Shown here in pieces: positions 7,983 to 15,615 of a DNA stretch of 26,932 nucleotides (position 1 is its first letter; every line of letters begins with the position of its first letter). Source of the stretch: a virus; IMG/VR virus record IMGVR_UViG_3300032069_000046, positions 1 to 26,932 of that record; one strand, given 5' to 3'. Under the pieces are notes generated by a model. That model made no database searches. It had not been told where the DNA came from and was given only the letters and a program-made list of their open reading frames with translations. The position numbers and the translations under genes are program-made.

Positions 7983-8968
7983 GCGAGCTCGAAGATCCTG
8001 TCATAACTCTTCTGCGGTTGATTACTACGAGGATTCAAGTCGTCAAGGATAATGGTTCTCTTGCAAGTATCTTGGCTACAAAGGAACAGTACGATCGAGA
8101 ACTTCTCAAACAGTATGATGCTCAGATCACGGTAGGGCTTGATAGTAGCATCGATCAGAAGCTTGAGCTTGCTGGTCGATTGAGACGTCGCCATATGACT
8201 TTCCGTTGCAATATCTACACAGTCGACAAAGCAACACCTGGAGCTGATGCGGGCAAGGTCATGCGGGATAAGGTAACTGCACAGATCAACGCAATTATCC
8301 GCGAGAACCGAAACCTGCCATATCAGACAGTTTACAATTTCTATGGGCTTGGATATCCGAGTGGAGATCCTCACAAGGCTTTTGCTGCAGGTGCAGCCAC
8401 AGAGCTTGTTCCTTCGAGTGCTTCATGGACAGAATTAACAAACACGGAATATCAGAAGCTTTGGAGCAGTGATGATGATCGTTTTTCCAAGAGTCACAGC
8501 GTAAGCAATGAATATGCCCTCATGCTTTTCAGGTTCAAGATAGGCGCTCGAGAGCAATGCGTCAAAAAGATCATGCTGAGTTTTGAGGGTTATGGAACTG
8601 CTCCTGGAGCAAACGGCGCCACAATCAAGGTTTGGAATCATGTCGCTTCAGCATGGCAGCAGACCCAGAGCGGAACAGGCGGGGGAGATGAGACCTTGAC
8701 CATCACGATCTCTTCAAACTGGACCGACTACATCGACTCGGATGGTTATGTTTGGCTTCTGGCGAAAACCACGAATCCGAGCGATGGCTCAACGCCTGCA
8801 GTCCTCTATTGTGATTTTGTCCAATGTACGTTTCAAGTTTATGGAATTACTTTCTGTGACGTGATCAGCTATAGGAACATAGACGTCACGGATGTTAAGC
8901 CATACCTTTTCAGGGCTGAGTTTCTCTTGAAGGGTTGGCTTTTCGAATCAATTTCAGGAGTATTTTAG
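7979..8968 (+). CDS. Tail terminator with inserted beta-sandwich domain
   Basis: 329 residues from TTG 7979, overlapping the previous stop by 4 nt. Residues 1-120 (PVITLLRLITTRIQVV, LRRRHMTFRCNIYTV, KVMRDKVTAQINAIIREN) and the last 30 (YRNIDVTDVKPYLFRAEFLLKGW) together match the alpha/beta layout of tail terminator proteins that cap the tube at the neck. Between them, about 125-297, lies a beta-rich domain (KKIMLSFEGYGTAPGANGATIKVWN, then SNWTDYIDSDGYVWLLAKT) of the galactose-binding-like or C2-like type seen in many viral surface proteins. Usual terminators are about 130-150 residues, so the extra length equals the insertion. The domain would stick out from the neck; glycan binding is inference. 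Confidence 0.6.
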   Translation: MSELEDPVITLLRLITTRIQVVKDNGSLASILATKEQYDRELLKQYDAQITVGLDSSIDQKLELAGRLRRRHMTFRCNIYTVDKATPGADAGKVMRDKVTAQINAIIRENRNLPYQTVYNFYGLGYPSGDPHKAFAAGAATELVPSSASWTELTNTEYQKLWSSDDDRFSKSHSVSNEYALMLFRFKIGAREQCVKKIMLSFEGYGTAPGANGATIKVWNHVASAWQQTQSGTGGGDETLTITISSNWTDYIDSDGYVWLLAKTTNPSDGSTPAVLYCDFVQCTFQVYGITFCDVISYRNIDVTDVKPYLFRAEFLLKGWLFESISGVF

Positions 8969-8989
8969 TCATGGAGGAATGAATAAAAA

Positions 8990-9856
8990 ATGGTTGACAC
9001 GTATGGAGTGGACGAAGAGCGGTTCTACTACGTGGCCGAAACTGTCTTTGGCACTACGCCAACAAACCCGAGCATGCTGAGCGTGCCTTGTGACGTCATC
9101 GACCCGGGATTCGACCCCAGCAACCTCAAATTGCGTGGAGCTGGCAGCTACGACCTGCAAGTAATAAAGAAGGGCCTTCGGAAGCCCAGCCTCAAGGTTG
9201 GCTATGTGTTGCCTTCTGCAGCGCCTATCGAGTTGCTTCAATGGGCTAAGATGGACCTAGATAAGAGCCTCAGCTGTCAAGTGATCTATTATAAGGGAGT
9301 TTTCGCTTCTGCCACGGATATCCTCTCGCTCTTATTCAAGGGCATGCGAATCAGCAAGGTCTCTGTTCAATGTAGCATCGAAGATGTTATCAAAGCAGTT
9401 ATGGAGCTTGAGGGTCAAGACATAGAGACGGGAACAGCGAAGATTACGGGTGCGACATATACGGACCATGCTGGCGCCGTTGCTTTCCATGAAAGCTATG
9501 TGAAGAAGGACACAACGGTTCTGGATCGTGTTACCGATTGGAAATTTGACATTGTAAACAATCCGAGAAGAGTACCTGTCATTCGCACGTCAAGCGGTTA
9601 TCTTGCGAAGTACATTCCATTCGGTCACAGAGAGCTGAGCGGAGAACTGACGTTCGAGTTTGAAAGCAAGGCTGAAATGGATGAGGCATTAGCCGATACA
9701 GAGTTTGCTTTGGAATTTGGATTAAGCGGAACGAATAAGGCAACTTTCAGCTACTGCAAGTGGGACAGTATAACACATTCAAAATGGCTTGAAGACTTGA
9801 TTTGTGCTAAGGCTCGCTTTGTTGCCAAGGGTCCTCTTGCGATTAGCTCCAGCTAG
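8990..9856 (+). CDS. Major tail tube protein
   Basis: 288 residues, ATG start preceded by GGAGG. The start (YGVDEERFYYVAETVFGTTPTNPSM) and the repeated beta pattern (LRGAGSYDLQVIKKGLRKPSLKVGY, VSVQCSIEDVIKAVMELEGQDIETGTA, GELTFEFESKAEMDEALAD) are characteristic of siphovirus tube proteins, which stack as hexameric rings. KITGATYTD matches the loop region often seen in these proteins. It follows the terminator and precedes the chaperones, the standard order. It implies a tube-bearing tail rather than a podovirus-type tail. Confidence 0.75.
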   Translation: MVDTYGVDEERFYYVAETVFGTTPTNPSMLSVPCDVIDPGFDPSNLKLRGAGSYDLQVIKKGLRKPSLKVGYVLPSAAPIELLQWAKMDLDKSLSCQVIYYKGVFASATDILSLLFKGMRISKVSVQCSIEDVIKAVMELEGQDIETGTAKITGATYTDHAGAVAFHESYVKKDTTVLDRVTDWKFDIVNNPRRVPVIRTSSGYLAKYIPFGHRELSGELTFEFESKAEMDEALADTEFALEFGLSGTNKATFSYCKWDSITHSKWLEDLICAKARFVAKGPLAISSS

Positions 9857-9867
9857 GGGGAACAGAA

Positions 9868-10074
9868 GTGGCTGTTGAAGTTAGTGTTTTGGAGAATTTT
9901 GGTCGTGAGGCAGAGTTGCGGAAGAAGTGGATGAGGATGTGGGAGAATCTTGGAAAGCGAATACTTAGGATGCCTAAGTGGATGCAAGACATCGTGCTTG
10001 AAGACATAAACACAGCCATCAGAAACCGATTAGCTGTTATGGAGATGATTCAAAATGCGAACAGAAAACATTGA
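9868..10074 (+). CDS. Small helical protein next to tail tube gene
   Basis: 68 residues from GTG 9868, preceded by AGGGGG. Highly charged helices with many Trp and Met (KKWMRMWENLGKRILRMPKWMQDIVLED). It overlaps the following chaperone gene by 20 nt in another frame. Position between tube protein and chaperone suggests tail assembly. I do not recognise a family. Confidence 0.5.
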   Translation: MAVEVSVLENFGREAELRKKWMRMWENLGKRILRMPKWMQDIVLEDINTAIRNRLAVMEMIQNANRKH

Positions 10075-10528
10075 AGTTGACGAAAGATTTGGCAAAGAGT
10101 ACACTGGACGCTATGTATTCCAAGAAATCACTTGGGCTAAGCGGAATCGCATCATTCAGAAGTACACTAAATACAACAAAATAAGTGGTGAAGTTGAAAG
10201 CAGCGACTTCATAGCAATCCAAGCAGAGACCATCTGGGCTAGCCTCAAGGAGCAGCCAGAGAGCAAGCCTATTTCACTTGAAAAGCTTCTGGGTGAGGAT
10301 ATCGGGGTTCCAATAGAGCTTGGCGAATTACTCTCAAAGGTTGCAAACAAACTCAATGGCATGAGCCACGAGGATGTCCGTTTTTTACTCTCGCAATTAG
10401 ACGAGGAAAGCCGCATCCGGCTCTTTCAGAGTTTCGGCTTTGTCAAGCCTTCGGGTGGACCCCAACACAGCTTGCAAGGCAGCCAGCAAAAACGGTCCAG
10501 CAATTCATCGTCATCCTCAACGTCTTAG
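10055..10528 (+). CDS. Tail assembly chaperone (short form, gpG-like)
   Basis: 157 residues from ATG 10055. N-terminal beta/alpha part (VDERFGKEYTGRYVFQEITWAKRNRIIQKYTK) followed by helices, including LLSQLDEESRIRLFQSFGFVKP. Such proteins bind the tape measure and tube subunits during tail assembly and are not in the virion. The last 24 residues before the stop are Gln/Ser-rich low complexity (NSSSSSTS). The alternative -1 frame over the same bases is much more protein-like, so the functional product is probably made at least partly by frameshifting. Location just before the tape-measure region agrees. Confidence 0.6.
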   Translation: MRTENIEVDERFGKEYTGRYVFQEITWAKRNRIIQKYTKYNKISGEVESSDFIAIQAETIWASLKEQPESKPISLEKLLGEDIGVPIELGELLSKVANKLNGMSHEDVRFLLSQLDEESRIRLFQSFGFVKPSGGPQHSLQGSQQKRSSNSSSSSTS

Positions 10529-10590
10529 ACAAAATGGTGGAGGAAGAGAAGGAAAAAGCGGAAAGAGAGGCGAAAAGACGTGGCCGTTGA
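10441..10590 (+). other. -1 frame extension of the tail chaperone (gpGT-like frameshift product)
   Basis: In the -1 frame relative to 10055-10528, an open frame runs to a TGA at 10588-10590. From the TGG at 10456 it encodes 44 residues: WTPTQLARQPAKTVQQF, then IVILNVLDKM, then a Glu/Lys/Arg helix. No ATG, GTG or TTG occurs in this frame from 10372 to 10531, so independent initiation is unlikely. A slip near GGT at 10454-10456 would give a product of about 178 residues. Possible slippage sites are GGGTGGA (10453-10459) and CAAAAAC (10487-10493); neither is a textbook X XXY YYZ heptamer. A sequencing indel is the alternative. Confidence 0.6.
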
Positions 10591-10948
10591 AATAACCTGT
10601 GATGTCGAAGGCGTTGAAGGGTTCAAAGCTGCTATGGAACGGTTTGACAGTAGCATGCAACGTCAGGTTTACCGCTACTTACATAGTTGGGCTAGTGATG
10701 TTAAGGCTGCAGCCATGCGAAACGCTCCAGTAAGAACAGGTCATTTAAGAAGCTCAATCTATGCCAAGATCAAGGATTGGGTTGCTGAGATAGGAGCTGA
10801 AGCTACTTACGCTCTTTTCGTAGAATTGGGGACTAGGCGAATGCGAGCGCAACCGTATCTCTATCCGGGCATCCAAGAGTATTTGCCAAGTCTCGAAATG
10901 AACATTATTGGCGCCATTGAGCAGGCCAAATCGGAGGCTGGTTTATGA
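10580..10948 (+). CDS. HK97 gp10-family tail completion protein
   Basis: 122 residues from GTG 10580, preceded by GAGAGG. It contains the family hallmark: long helix, then AAMRNAPVRTGHLRSSIYAKI (about 46-66), ATYALFVELGTRRMRAQPYLYPGIQE (about 75-100) and a final helix. These proteins act at the neck or tail during completion. In most siphoviruses the gene lies before the tail tube gene; here it follows the chaperone. It overlaps the putative frameshift extension by 11 nt and the tape-measure gene by 4 nt. Confidence 0.82.
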   Translation: MAVEITCDVEGVEGFKAAMERFDSSMQRQVYRYLHSWASDVKAAAMRNAPVRTGHLRSSIYAKIKDWVAEIGAEATYALFVELGTRRMRAQPYLYPGIQEYLPSLEMNIIGAIEQAKSEAGL

Positions 10949-11496
10949 GCTTTCGTGAAATTGCCGTTACAATTCGAGCGGTCAATAGGGCAAGTGCGGA
11001 GTTCTCTAGGATACAGACAGACGCTGAAGCCTTGAGCGTGCGGATAAAGAGCCTTGGCGCTGCTATCGCTGGTTTAGGTGCGACTGGCACGGTAATAGGT
11101 CATATTGCGCATGAGTTCGGTTTGTTGAATGATGAGCAGGCTAGGGTTTTCAATTCTGCCATGATGGTTGTCACGGTTATGGGCATGTTTATGAGGACTA
11201 GCGTCGGGGTGGCTATTGCTCAGAAGGTTTATGCTGCAGCTTGCTGGATTGCGACTGCAGCTCAAAACTCCTTAAATATAAGCTACGCGACCTTTTTGGC
11301 TTTAACAGGGGTCGGCATCGCAGTTATTATCGCTGCTGCAGCTGCCATGTGGTCTTTTGCAAGTAGTATGAATGCTGCGACTTCCAGTGTTCAAAGCTTC
11401 AATGAGGCAAGTGCTGAAACGCCTTCTCGTACTCGTAGTATTCAGCGTGCGGGTGAATCTGAGCTTTACCGTCGGGGAGTTGAGGGAGCTCCTTGA
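10945..11496 (+). CDS. Very short tape measure protein
   Basis: 183 residues, ATG start overlapping the previous stop. N-terminal part FREIAVTIRAVNRASAEFSRIQTDAEAL, with LGAAIAGLGATGTVIG, resembles the start of phage tape measure proteins. Two long hydrophobic helices lie at about 70-105 and 113-140, as in the central part of tape measures. The rest of a normal tape measure (often 600 or more residues) is missing, yet the reading frame is intact and couples by 4 nt with the hub gene. Position between chaperone and hub fits. If it sets tail length at about 1.5 angstrom per residue, the tail would be about 27 nm. Confidence 0.55.
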   Translation: MSFREIAVTIRAVNRASAEFSRIQTDAEALSVRIKSLGAAIAGLGATGTVIGHIAHEFGLLNDEQARVFNSAMMVVTVMGMFMRTSVGVAIAQKVYAAACWIATAAQNSLNISYATFLALTGVGIAVIIAAAAAMWSFASSMNAATSSVQSFNEASAETPSRTRSIQRAGESELYRRGVEGAP

Positions 11497-13106
11497 GCGT
11501 TGACATTCCAAAGCTAACCGTAGCCTTAGGTTCTGTCGCGCCTCCTCAAGGTGACATCATCGAAGCCAGAGTGCATTTAGGCGCTACGAAAGAGGTTAGC
11601 AGTTGGGAGTTGCTTCTGCAGAATTGGGATAAAAAGTACAGTCCAGGCGGGACCTATCCGATTAACGTTGGCAGTGATGGCTACATCTGCATAGGCAGAG
11701 GTTCAAATGTTCCGCAGATCATTACTACGAGGACCGAGAGCATCAAATGTGAGTCAAGTCCCAATGAGAATTATCTACGCGTGTCTGGTCGATGTTGGGG
11801 TGAAAAACTTTTCCGCAGAGTTGTTACGAAAATGTATTCTAATCAGAAGGGCGAAGCCATCGTTAAGGATTTGCTGGATTACTATTCTGGTTTGAGTCAT
11901 GTTCGTGATGCAACAGAGCTGGTGGAAGACACGGATACCACTTACACTAAATTGGAGTATGAAAACACGCCTGTCTTCGACATTCTAAAGTACATTGCTG
12001 GATCAGCAGATAAGGCTGGCGTCATAGGCTTTGATTTTCGCGTGGCTCCAGATGGGAAATTCGAGTTTTTTGCTAGAAACAGTAAAAGTAGCTCCGTGAG
12101 TTTGAGTGAGAAGATTGAGACTAGCGAATACCGTAAGGACATTCATTGCGTAAGAAACAAAATCAAAATCTATGGTTCTCAAGGGAAAAAATTTCCGTCA
12201 AACTTGGATTCTTGGAGTGAATCGCTGGACGGTTGGACATGTGACTCAGGGTCTATGAGTTTAAACTCTACACAGCAGAGAAAGGGAACTTACTGTCTTC
12301 AAGTGAACACTCCAAGCGGAGGCGGAGTAGCCAGTGTGTATCGTACATTTGACACTTTGGTTAAGCCTCAAACTTTTGTTGTGTGGGCTCGGATGCCTGG
12401 CAATTTGGGCGGTGGCTATGCGTACGTTAGATTAGCTGCTCCTGATTGGAGCAACTATTTTCAAGCGGACATCAAATCGTTTCTGGAAAACAACTGCATA
12501 AACACTTGGGCGCTGCTGTCGCTGGCTTTAGGGTCAGGCAATATGTATGATGCTGAAAATAATCCTAGTGCAGCTTGGACAGTAGGAGCGGGGAATCCGC
12601 AGTGGAATCAAATTAGCATGTTGAAACTTATTGCAAATTGTGTCGGTGCTACTTCATACTTTTTGTGGGATGGTGACTTCGGTTTTCTAAACTGTGCTTT
12701 TTCCGCTGTAGCAGAAAATAGTGCAAGCCAATCAGCATATGGACTGAGGGAACTCACGGACACAGATGAGGAACTGGGAAGTGACAACGAATGCTTGTTG
12801 CGGGCTAATGCTATTCTTGCTCAGCTGAAGGACCCAGCGGAATACCTTACAGTCCGCAGCACGATTATCGACTATGGAACCACACCTCTATTTCCAGCAG
12901 ATAAGATCAATGTGGTTCTGCCCAATGAAAACGTAAACGCTGATTTTCGGATTCTCAGCGTCGAATATTACGTTGATGCCAGGACTCAAACGCTTGAGAT
13001 TACGCTTGAGTTGGGTCGTGAGGTTCCGCTTCTGGCTGACTATGTGTATGCTCTCAAAAGCAAGACTGATCATTTGAGTAGACACAAAATTGCGAGGTTG
13101 ATGTGA
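11493..13106 (+). CDS. Tail hub/baseplate protein with inserted beta-sandwich
   Basis: 537 residues from TTG 11493. Residues 1-230 (VTKMYSNQKGEAIVKDLLDYY, YENTPVFDILKYIAG, DFRVAPDGKFEFFAR, CVRNKIKIYG) match tail hub proteins of the gpD/gp27/XkdQ type that close the tail tip. Residues about 424-537 return to the same fold (ECLLRANAILAQLKDPAEYLTV, NADFRILSVEYYVDARTQTLEITLELG). Between them, about 232-420, is a carbohydrate-binding-module-like jelly roll (LDGWTCDSGSMSLNSTQQRKGTYCLQV, YFLWDGDFGFLNCAF). No separate tail fibre gene is seen downstream, so this insertion may be the receptor-binding part. Confidence 0.65.
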   Translation: MSVDIPKLTVALGSVAPPQGDIIEARVHLGATKEVSSWELLLQNWDKKYSPGGTYPINVGSDGYICIGRGSNVPQIITTRTESIKCESSPNENYLRVSGRCWGEKLFRRVVTKMYSNQKGEAIVKDLLDYYSGLSHVRDATELVEDTDTTYTKLEYENTPVFDILKYIAGSADKAGVIGFDFRVAPDGKFEFFARNSKSSSVSLSEKIETSEYRKDIHCVRNKIKIYGSQGKKFPSNLDSWSESLDGWTCDSGSMSLNSTQQRKGTYCLQVNTPSGGGVASVYRTFDTLVKPQTFVVWARMPGNLGGGYAYVRLAAPDWSNYFQADIKSFLENNCINTWALLSLALGSGNMYDAENNPSAAWTVGAGNPQWNQISMLKLIANCVGATSYFLWDGDFGFLNCAFSAVAENSASQSAYGLRELTDTDEELGSDNECLLRANAILAQLKDPAEYLTVRSTIIDYGTTPLFPADKINVVLPNENVNADFRILSVEYYVDARTQTLEITLELGREVPLLADYVYALKSKTDHLSRHKIARLM

Positions 13107-13513
13107 TGATGAATAAGCAGATTTTGAAGCAGATTAAAAGCCTTAAGCCAGGCAGCCTTATCCGTGTGGATTGGCACGATGCCAGTATAGGCAAAAGTTT
13201 GAGTGGAGGGCGTACTGGAATAGATGTTCCCGTGTTTAGCATCGGCATTTTTATAGGATTGCTTGGTGACGCTGATAAACACATTATTTTAGGCCAAAAC
13301 CACTTCAGATATGCGGATGGCATTTTCGATATTGACTATACCGCTATACCGCTTGTTTGGGGCGTCAACATCAAAGTAATCCAAGCGGAATACATAAGCA
13401 GAGAGGAGGCTCAGCAACTGTTAAACAGTTTCTTGCTGGGCGGTAGGCGGACTCTTCCGAAACGTCCTAAACGTCAAGAAAGGTTGAGGAATCACCATGA
13501 GAGACTGGATTAA
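13103..13513 (+). CDS. Small beta-barrel (SH3-like) protein of unknown role
   Basis: 136 residues; the start may be GTG 13103, ATG 13106 or ATG 13109, all in one frame. The core has short beta strands (LKPGSLIRVDWHDA, VFSIGIFIGLLG, KHIILGQNHF, LVWGVNIKVIQ), typical of an SH3-like barrel, and a basic C-terminal tail (RRTLPKRPKRQERLR). It follows the tail hub and overlaps the next gene by 17 nt. No family recognised. Tail-tip or lysis-region accessory function is possible. Confidence 0.5.
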   Translation: MMMNKQILKQIKSLKPGSLIRVDWHDASIGKSLSGGRTGIDVPVFSIGIFIGLLGDADKHIILGQNHFRYADGIFDIDYTAIPLVWGVNIKVIQAEYISREEAQQLLNSFLLGGRRTLPKRPKRQERLRNHHERLD

Positions 13514-13754
13514 AAAGGCTTTAACCAAAACCGTTCAGCGTAAAGGCTCTAGGGGAAAGACAGAAATTATTGTTGTGCAGCCGAATGAGAAGCTTGTGTT
13601 GGGCGTGAAATTTGCGATTGGCATGACTGTTTGTCTATCAGCTCTCGAGATTGCTCACATAGCTTTTCTGCATACGTGGAACAGCGAAGTGTTTGCAGCA
13701 ATCACAGGCCTGAGCGGAACGGTTATGGGTATTTTTGTTGGACAGAAGGCTTGA
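13497..13754 (+). CDS. Holin-like two-helix membrane protein
   Basis: 85 residues, ATG start. A basic N-terminus (KKALTKTVQRKGSRGKT) precedes two hydrophobic helices at about 37-58 (VKFAIGMTVCLSALEIAHIAFL) and 63-83 (NSEVFAAITGLSGTVMGIFVG). Size, charge and position after the tail genes fit a holin or a similar membrane-permeabilising protein. No endolysin gene is adjacent. Archaeal viruses use varied exit mechanisms, so holin is a working label only. Confidence 0.45.
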   Translation: MRDWIKKALTKTVQRKGSRGKTEIIVVQPNEKLVLGVKFAIGMTVCLSALEIAHIAFLHTWNSEVFAAITGLSGTVMGIFVGQKA

Positions 13755-13759
13755 GTTGC

Positions 13760-14074
13760 ATGACTAAAAAAAATATTTTTTTTCAACATGTGATCTACCG
13801 TTCTTTTTGCCGAATCGCCAAGAAACTTAAGAGTAAAAATTTTGTTGATGCGGAATCTTTCAAGGCTCGAGACAAGATTATGCGAATATTTGCCGCTGAA
13901 TGTTTCGAGTTAGCTCAGACATTCGCTGAAAAAAACAAACAGAAGCTTGCGCTTCAATACATGAAGTTAGCTGCTAAGCTTCTAGGCTTGTCTCTGCGTC
14001 CGAAAAAACTCTCCGATCTCGATGAGATTAAGAAGGCTTTAGCTAAGTTGCAAGCTGAGGCTCCGCCCGAATGA
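13760..14074 (+). CDS. Small helical protein before terminase (possible small terminase)
   Basis: 104 residues. I chose ATG 13760 because upstream codons in this frame overlap the holin-like gene and look like shadow sequence. All-helical, basic protein with ARDKIMRIFAAECFELAQTFAEKNKQKLALQYMKLAAKLLG in the centre and LSDLDEIKKALAKLQAEA at the end. It overlaps the large terminase start by 4 nt (ATGA). Small terminases usually lie exactly here, but no helix-turn-helix is obvious, so the role is inferred from position. An A-rich stretch follows the start codon (eight A's, then a T run). Confidence 0.45.
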   Translation: MTKKNIFFQHVIYRSFCRIAKKLKSKNFVDAESFKARDKIMRIFAAECFELAQTFAEKNKQKLALQYMKLAAKLLGLSLRPKKLSDLDEIKKALAKLQAEAPPE

Positions 14075-15615
14075 CTGTTTCTTGGAAAGGATTGCCTGAT
14101 AGCCAGCAGAGTCTTTGGCGTGAAATTGAAAAGTTGAAGAGGCAACGTGAGAAGCCAAAACCTCTGCCTATTCCAGAGGATTCCATAGGGTTTTTCAAAA
14201 AGATTTTGCGTATTACTCCCTTTCCTTATCAAGCTGAGTTTCTGCAAGACAAGTCACCGCTGAAAGTTTTGCGTTGGTGCAGGCGAGCTGGCAAAACAAC
14301 CGTGATGAGTGGAAGCGACATACATTTTGCTGCAACTGTTCCAAACTCCACAATTCTTGTGATAATGCCCAAGTACCAACAAATAAAAGAAATATACTTC
14401 CAAGGCGAAGGGGGTCTTCACGAGCATTTAGCTCGAATGGAAAAGAAGATTTACAAAGCGTTAATTTTGGAAGAACTGCAAACGATAATCCGCTTTAGGA
14501 ATGGCAGCAAAATTTTGGCTGAAGTGCCTGAGCCATTCACAATCAGAGGACATGGACCCCGAAAAATCAGCATTGACGAGATGAATTTCATTCGTAAAGA
14601 CAAGGATCTCTGGTTAAGCGCCTTATTACCCATGACTCTGACTCGGACAGTTTACATTAATGTCGCCAGCACACCCTGGAACAAGGATAGCGTTTTTTGG
14701 AAAATGTGTTATGATAAAGGCTTCAAATTTTTCAGCGGTAACATTAATGAAAAGGATCCACCTCGATACCTTCGCACTTGGGAGCAAGTTCTGAAACCAA
14801 ATGGGCCTCTTGATTCTGAGCAAGTTGATGTTATGCGGGAGCAATATGGAGGCGAAGTTTGGCGCTGGAAAAGGGAAATGGAATGCAGTTTTGTGGATGA
14901 TGAAACCGCCTTCTTGCCAAGTAGCCTAATTATCAAATGCCAAAATGAAGATTTGAACTTCGCACAGTTTGAAGACAATATTAGCGGTGAATTTTACATT
15001 GGCTGGGATTTAGGGCGAGAGAGAGATCCAGGCGCCATAGCCGTTGTTGATAAGCGTGCTGATGTTTTAGCCTTAATTCACTGTGTGAGGTTCCAACTTG
15101 GAACGCCCTATGTTACACAGATGGGCTACATAAAATCGCTATGTGATCGTTGGAAATCAGTCTGCGGAGTTTACTATGATCACACAGGGACCTTGGGGAT
15201 GGATGAGGAAATTAAAAAGTGTGATTTCCCAAGTCTGAAGGGTGTAGACTTCACCATGCCTTCAAAACATGGTATGGCGACGTATCTGAAGCAAAAAATG
15301 TTGGCAGTGCGAGAGGCTGATAAAACGGTTTCGCCTGAAGAGGCGCGGAGACAGTTTGAGCTTCCGTTTGACATGGATGTGCAGGCAGAACTGAATTGTG
15401 AGCAGTGGGAGCAGAGGCCGGGAAGCGAAGTTTACAGTTTTTCTCATCCTCAAGGAACACATGATGACCGGTTTTGGGCCATCGCCCTCGCCTGCCTTGC
15501 ATCAACTGGAGCTGAACCGGAGCCCTTCCTTTCCATTATACCTCGTAGGGCTAACAAGTTGCAGCGGTTAAGGGACAAGGTTTTGAAACGTAAATTTGAA
15601 GGTGCTGGAAGGTGA
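14071..15615 (+). CDS. terL: Terminase large subunit (packaging ATPase-nuclease)
   Basis: 514 residues. ATPase half: Walker A CRRAGKTT (70-77), Walker B KISIDEMN with D169/E170, and the coupling segment INVASTPWN (197-204). Nuclease half: GWDLGRERDPGA with D313, VYYDHTG with D370, and the last acidic motif THDDRFWAIA (D465/D466), the expected metal-binding triad of the RNase H-like fold. It drives genome translocation through the portal (3140-4381) and cuts the concatemer. Length and motif spacing are normal. Its place after the tail module rather than before the portal is unusual. Confidence 0.93.
   Translation: MTVSWKGLPDSQQSLWREIEKLKRQREKPKPLPIPEDSIGFFKKILRITPFPYQAEFLQDKSPLKVLRWCRRAGKTTVMSGSDIHFAATVPNSTILVIMPKYQQIKEIYFQGEGGLHEHLARMEKKIYKALILEELQTIIRFRNGSKILAEVPEPFTIRGHGPRKISIDEMNFIRKDKDLWLSALLPMTLTRTVYINVASTPWNKDSVFWKMCYDKGFKFFSGNINEKDPPRYLRTWEQVLKPNGPLDSEQVDVMREQYGGEVWRWKREMECSFVDDETAFLPSSLIIKCQNEDLNFAQFEDNISGEFYIGWDLGRERDPGAIAVVDKRADVLALIHCVRFQLGTPYVTQMGYIKSLCDRWKSVCGVYYDHTGTLGMDEEIKKCDFPSLKGVDFTMPSKHGMATYLKQKMLAVREADKTVSPEEARRQFELPFDMDVQAELNCEQWEQRPGSEVYSFSHPQGTHDDRFWAIALACLASTGAEPEPFLSIIPRRANKLQRLRDKVLKRKFEGAGR

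Noticed and set aside
7943-8374. Minus-strand ORF of 143 codons
   Set aside because: Opposite the tail terminator gene and in the same codon register effects; no promoter or family features.
13631-13759. Longer start for the gene before the terminase
   Set aside because: The extra 43 residues overlap the holin-like gene in another frame and look like shadow; ATG 13760 gives a clean helical protein.
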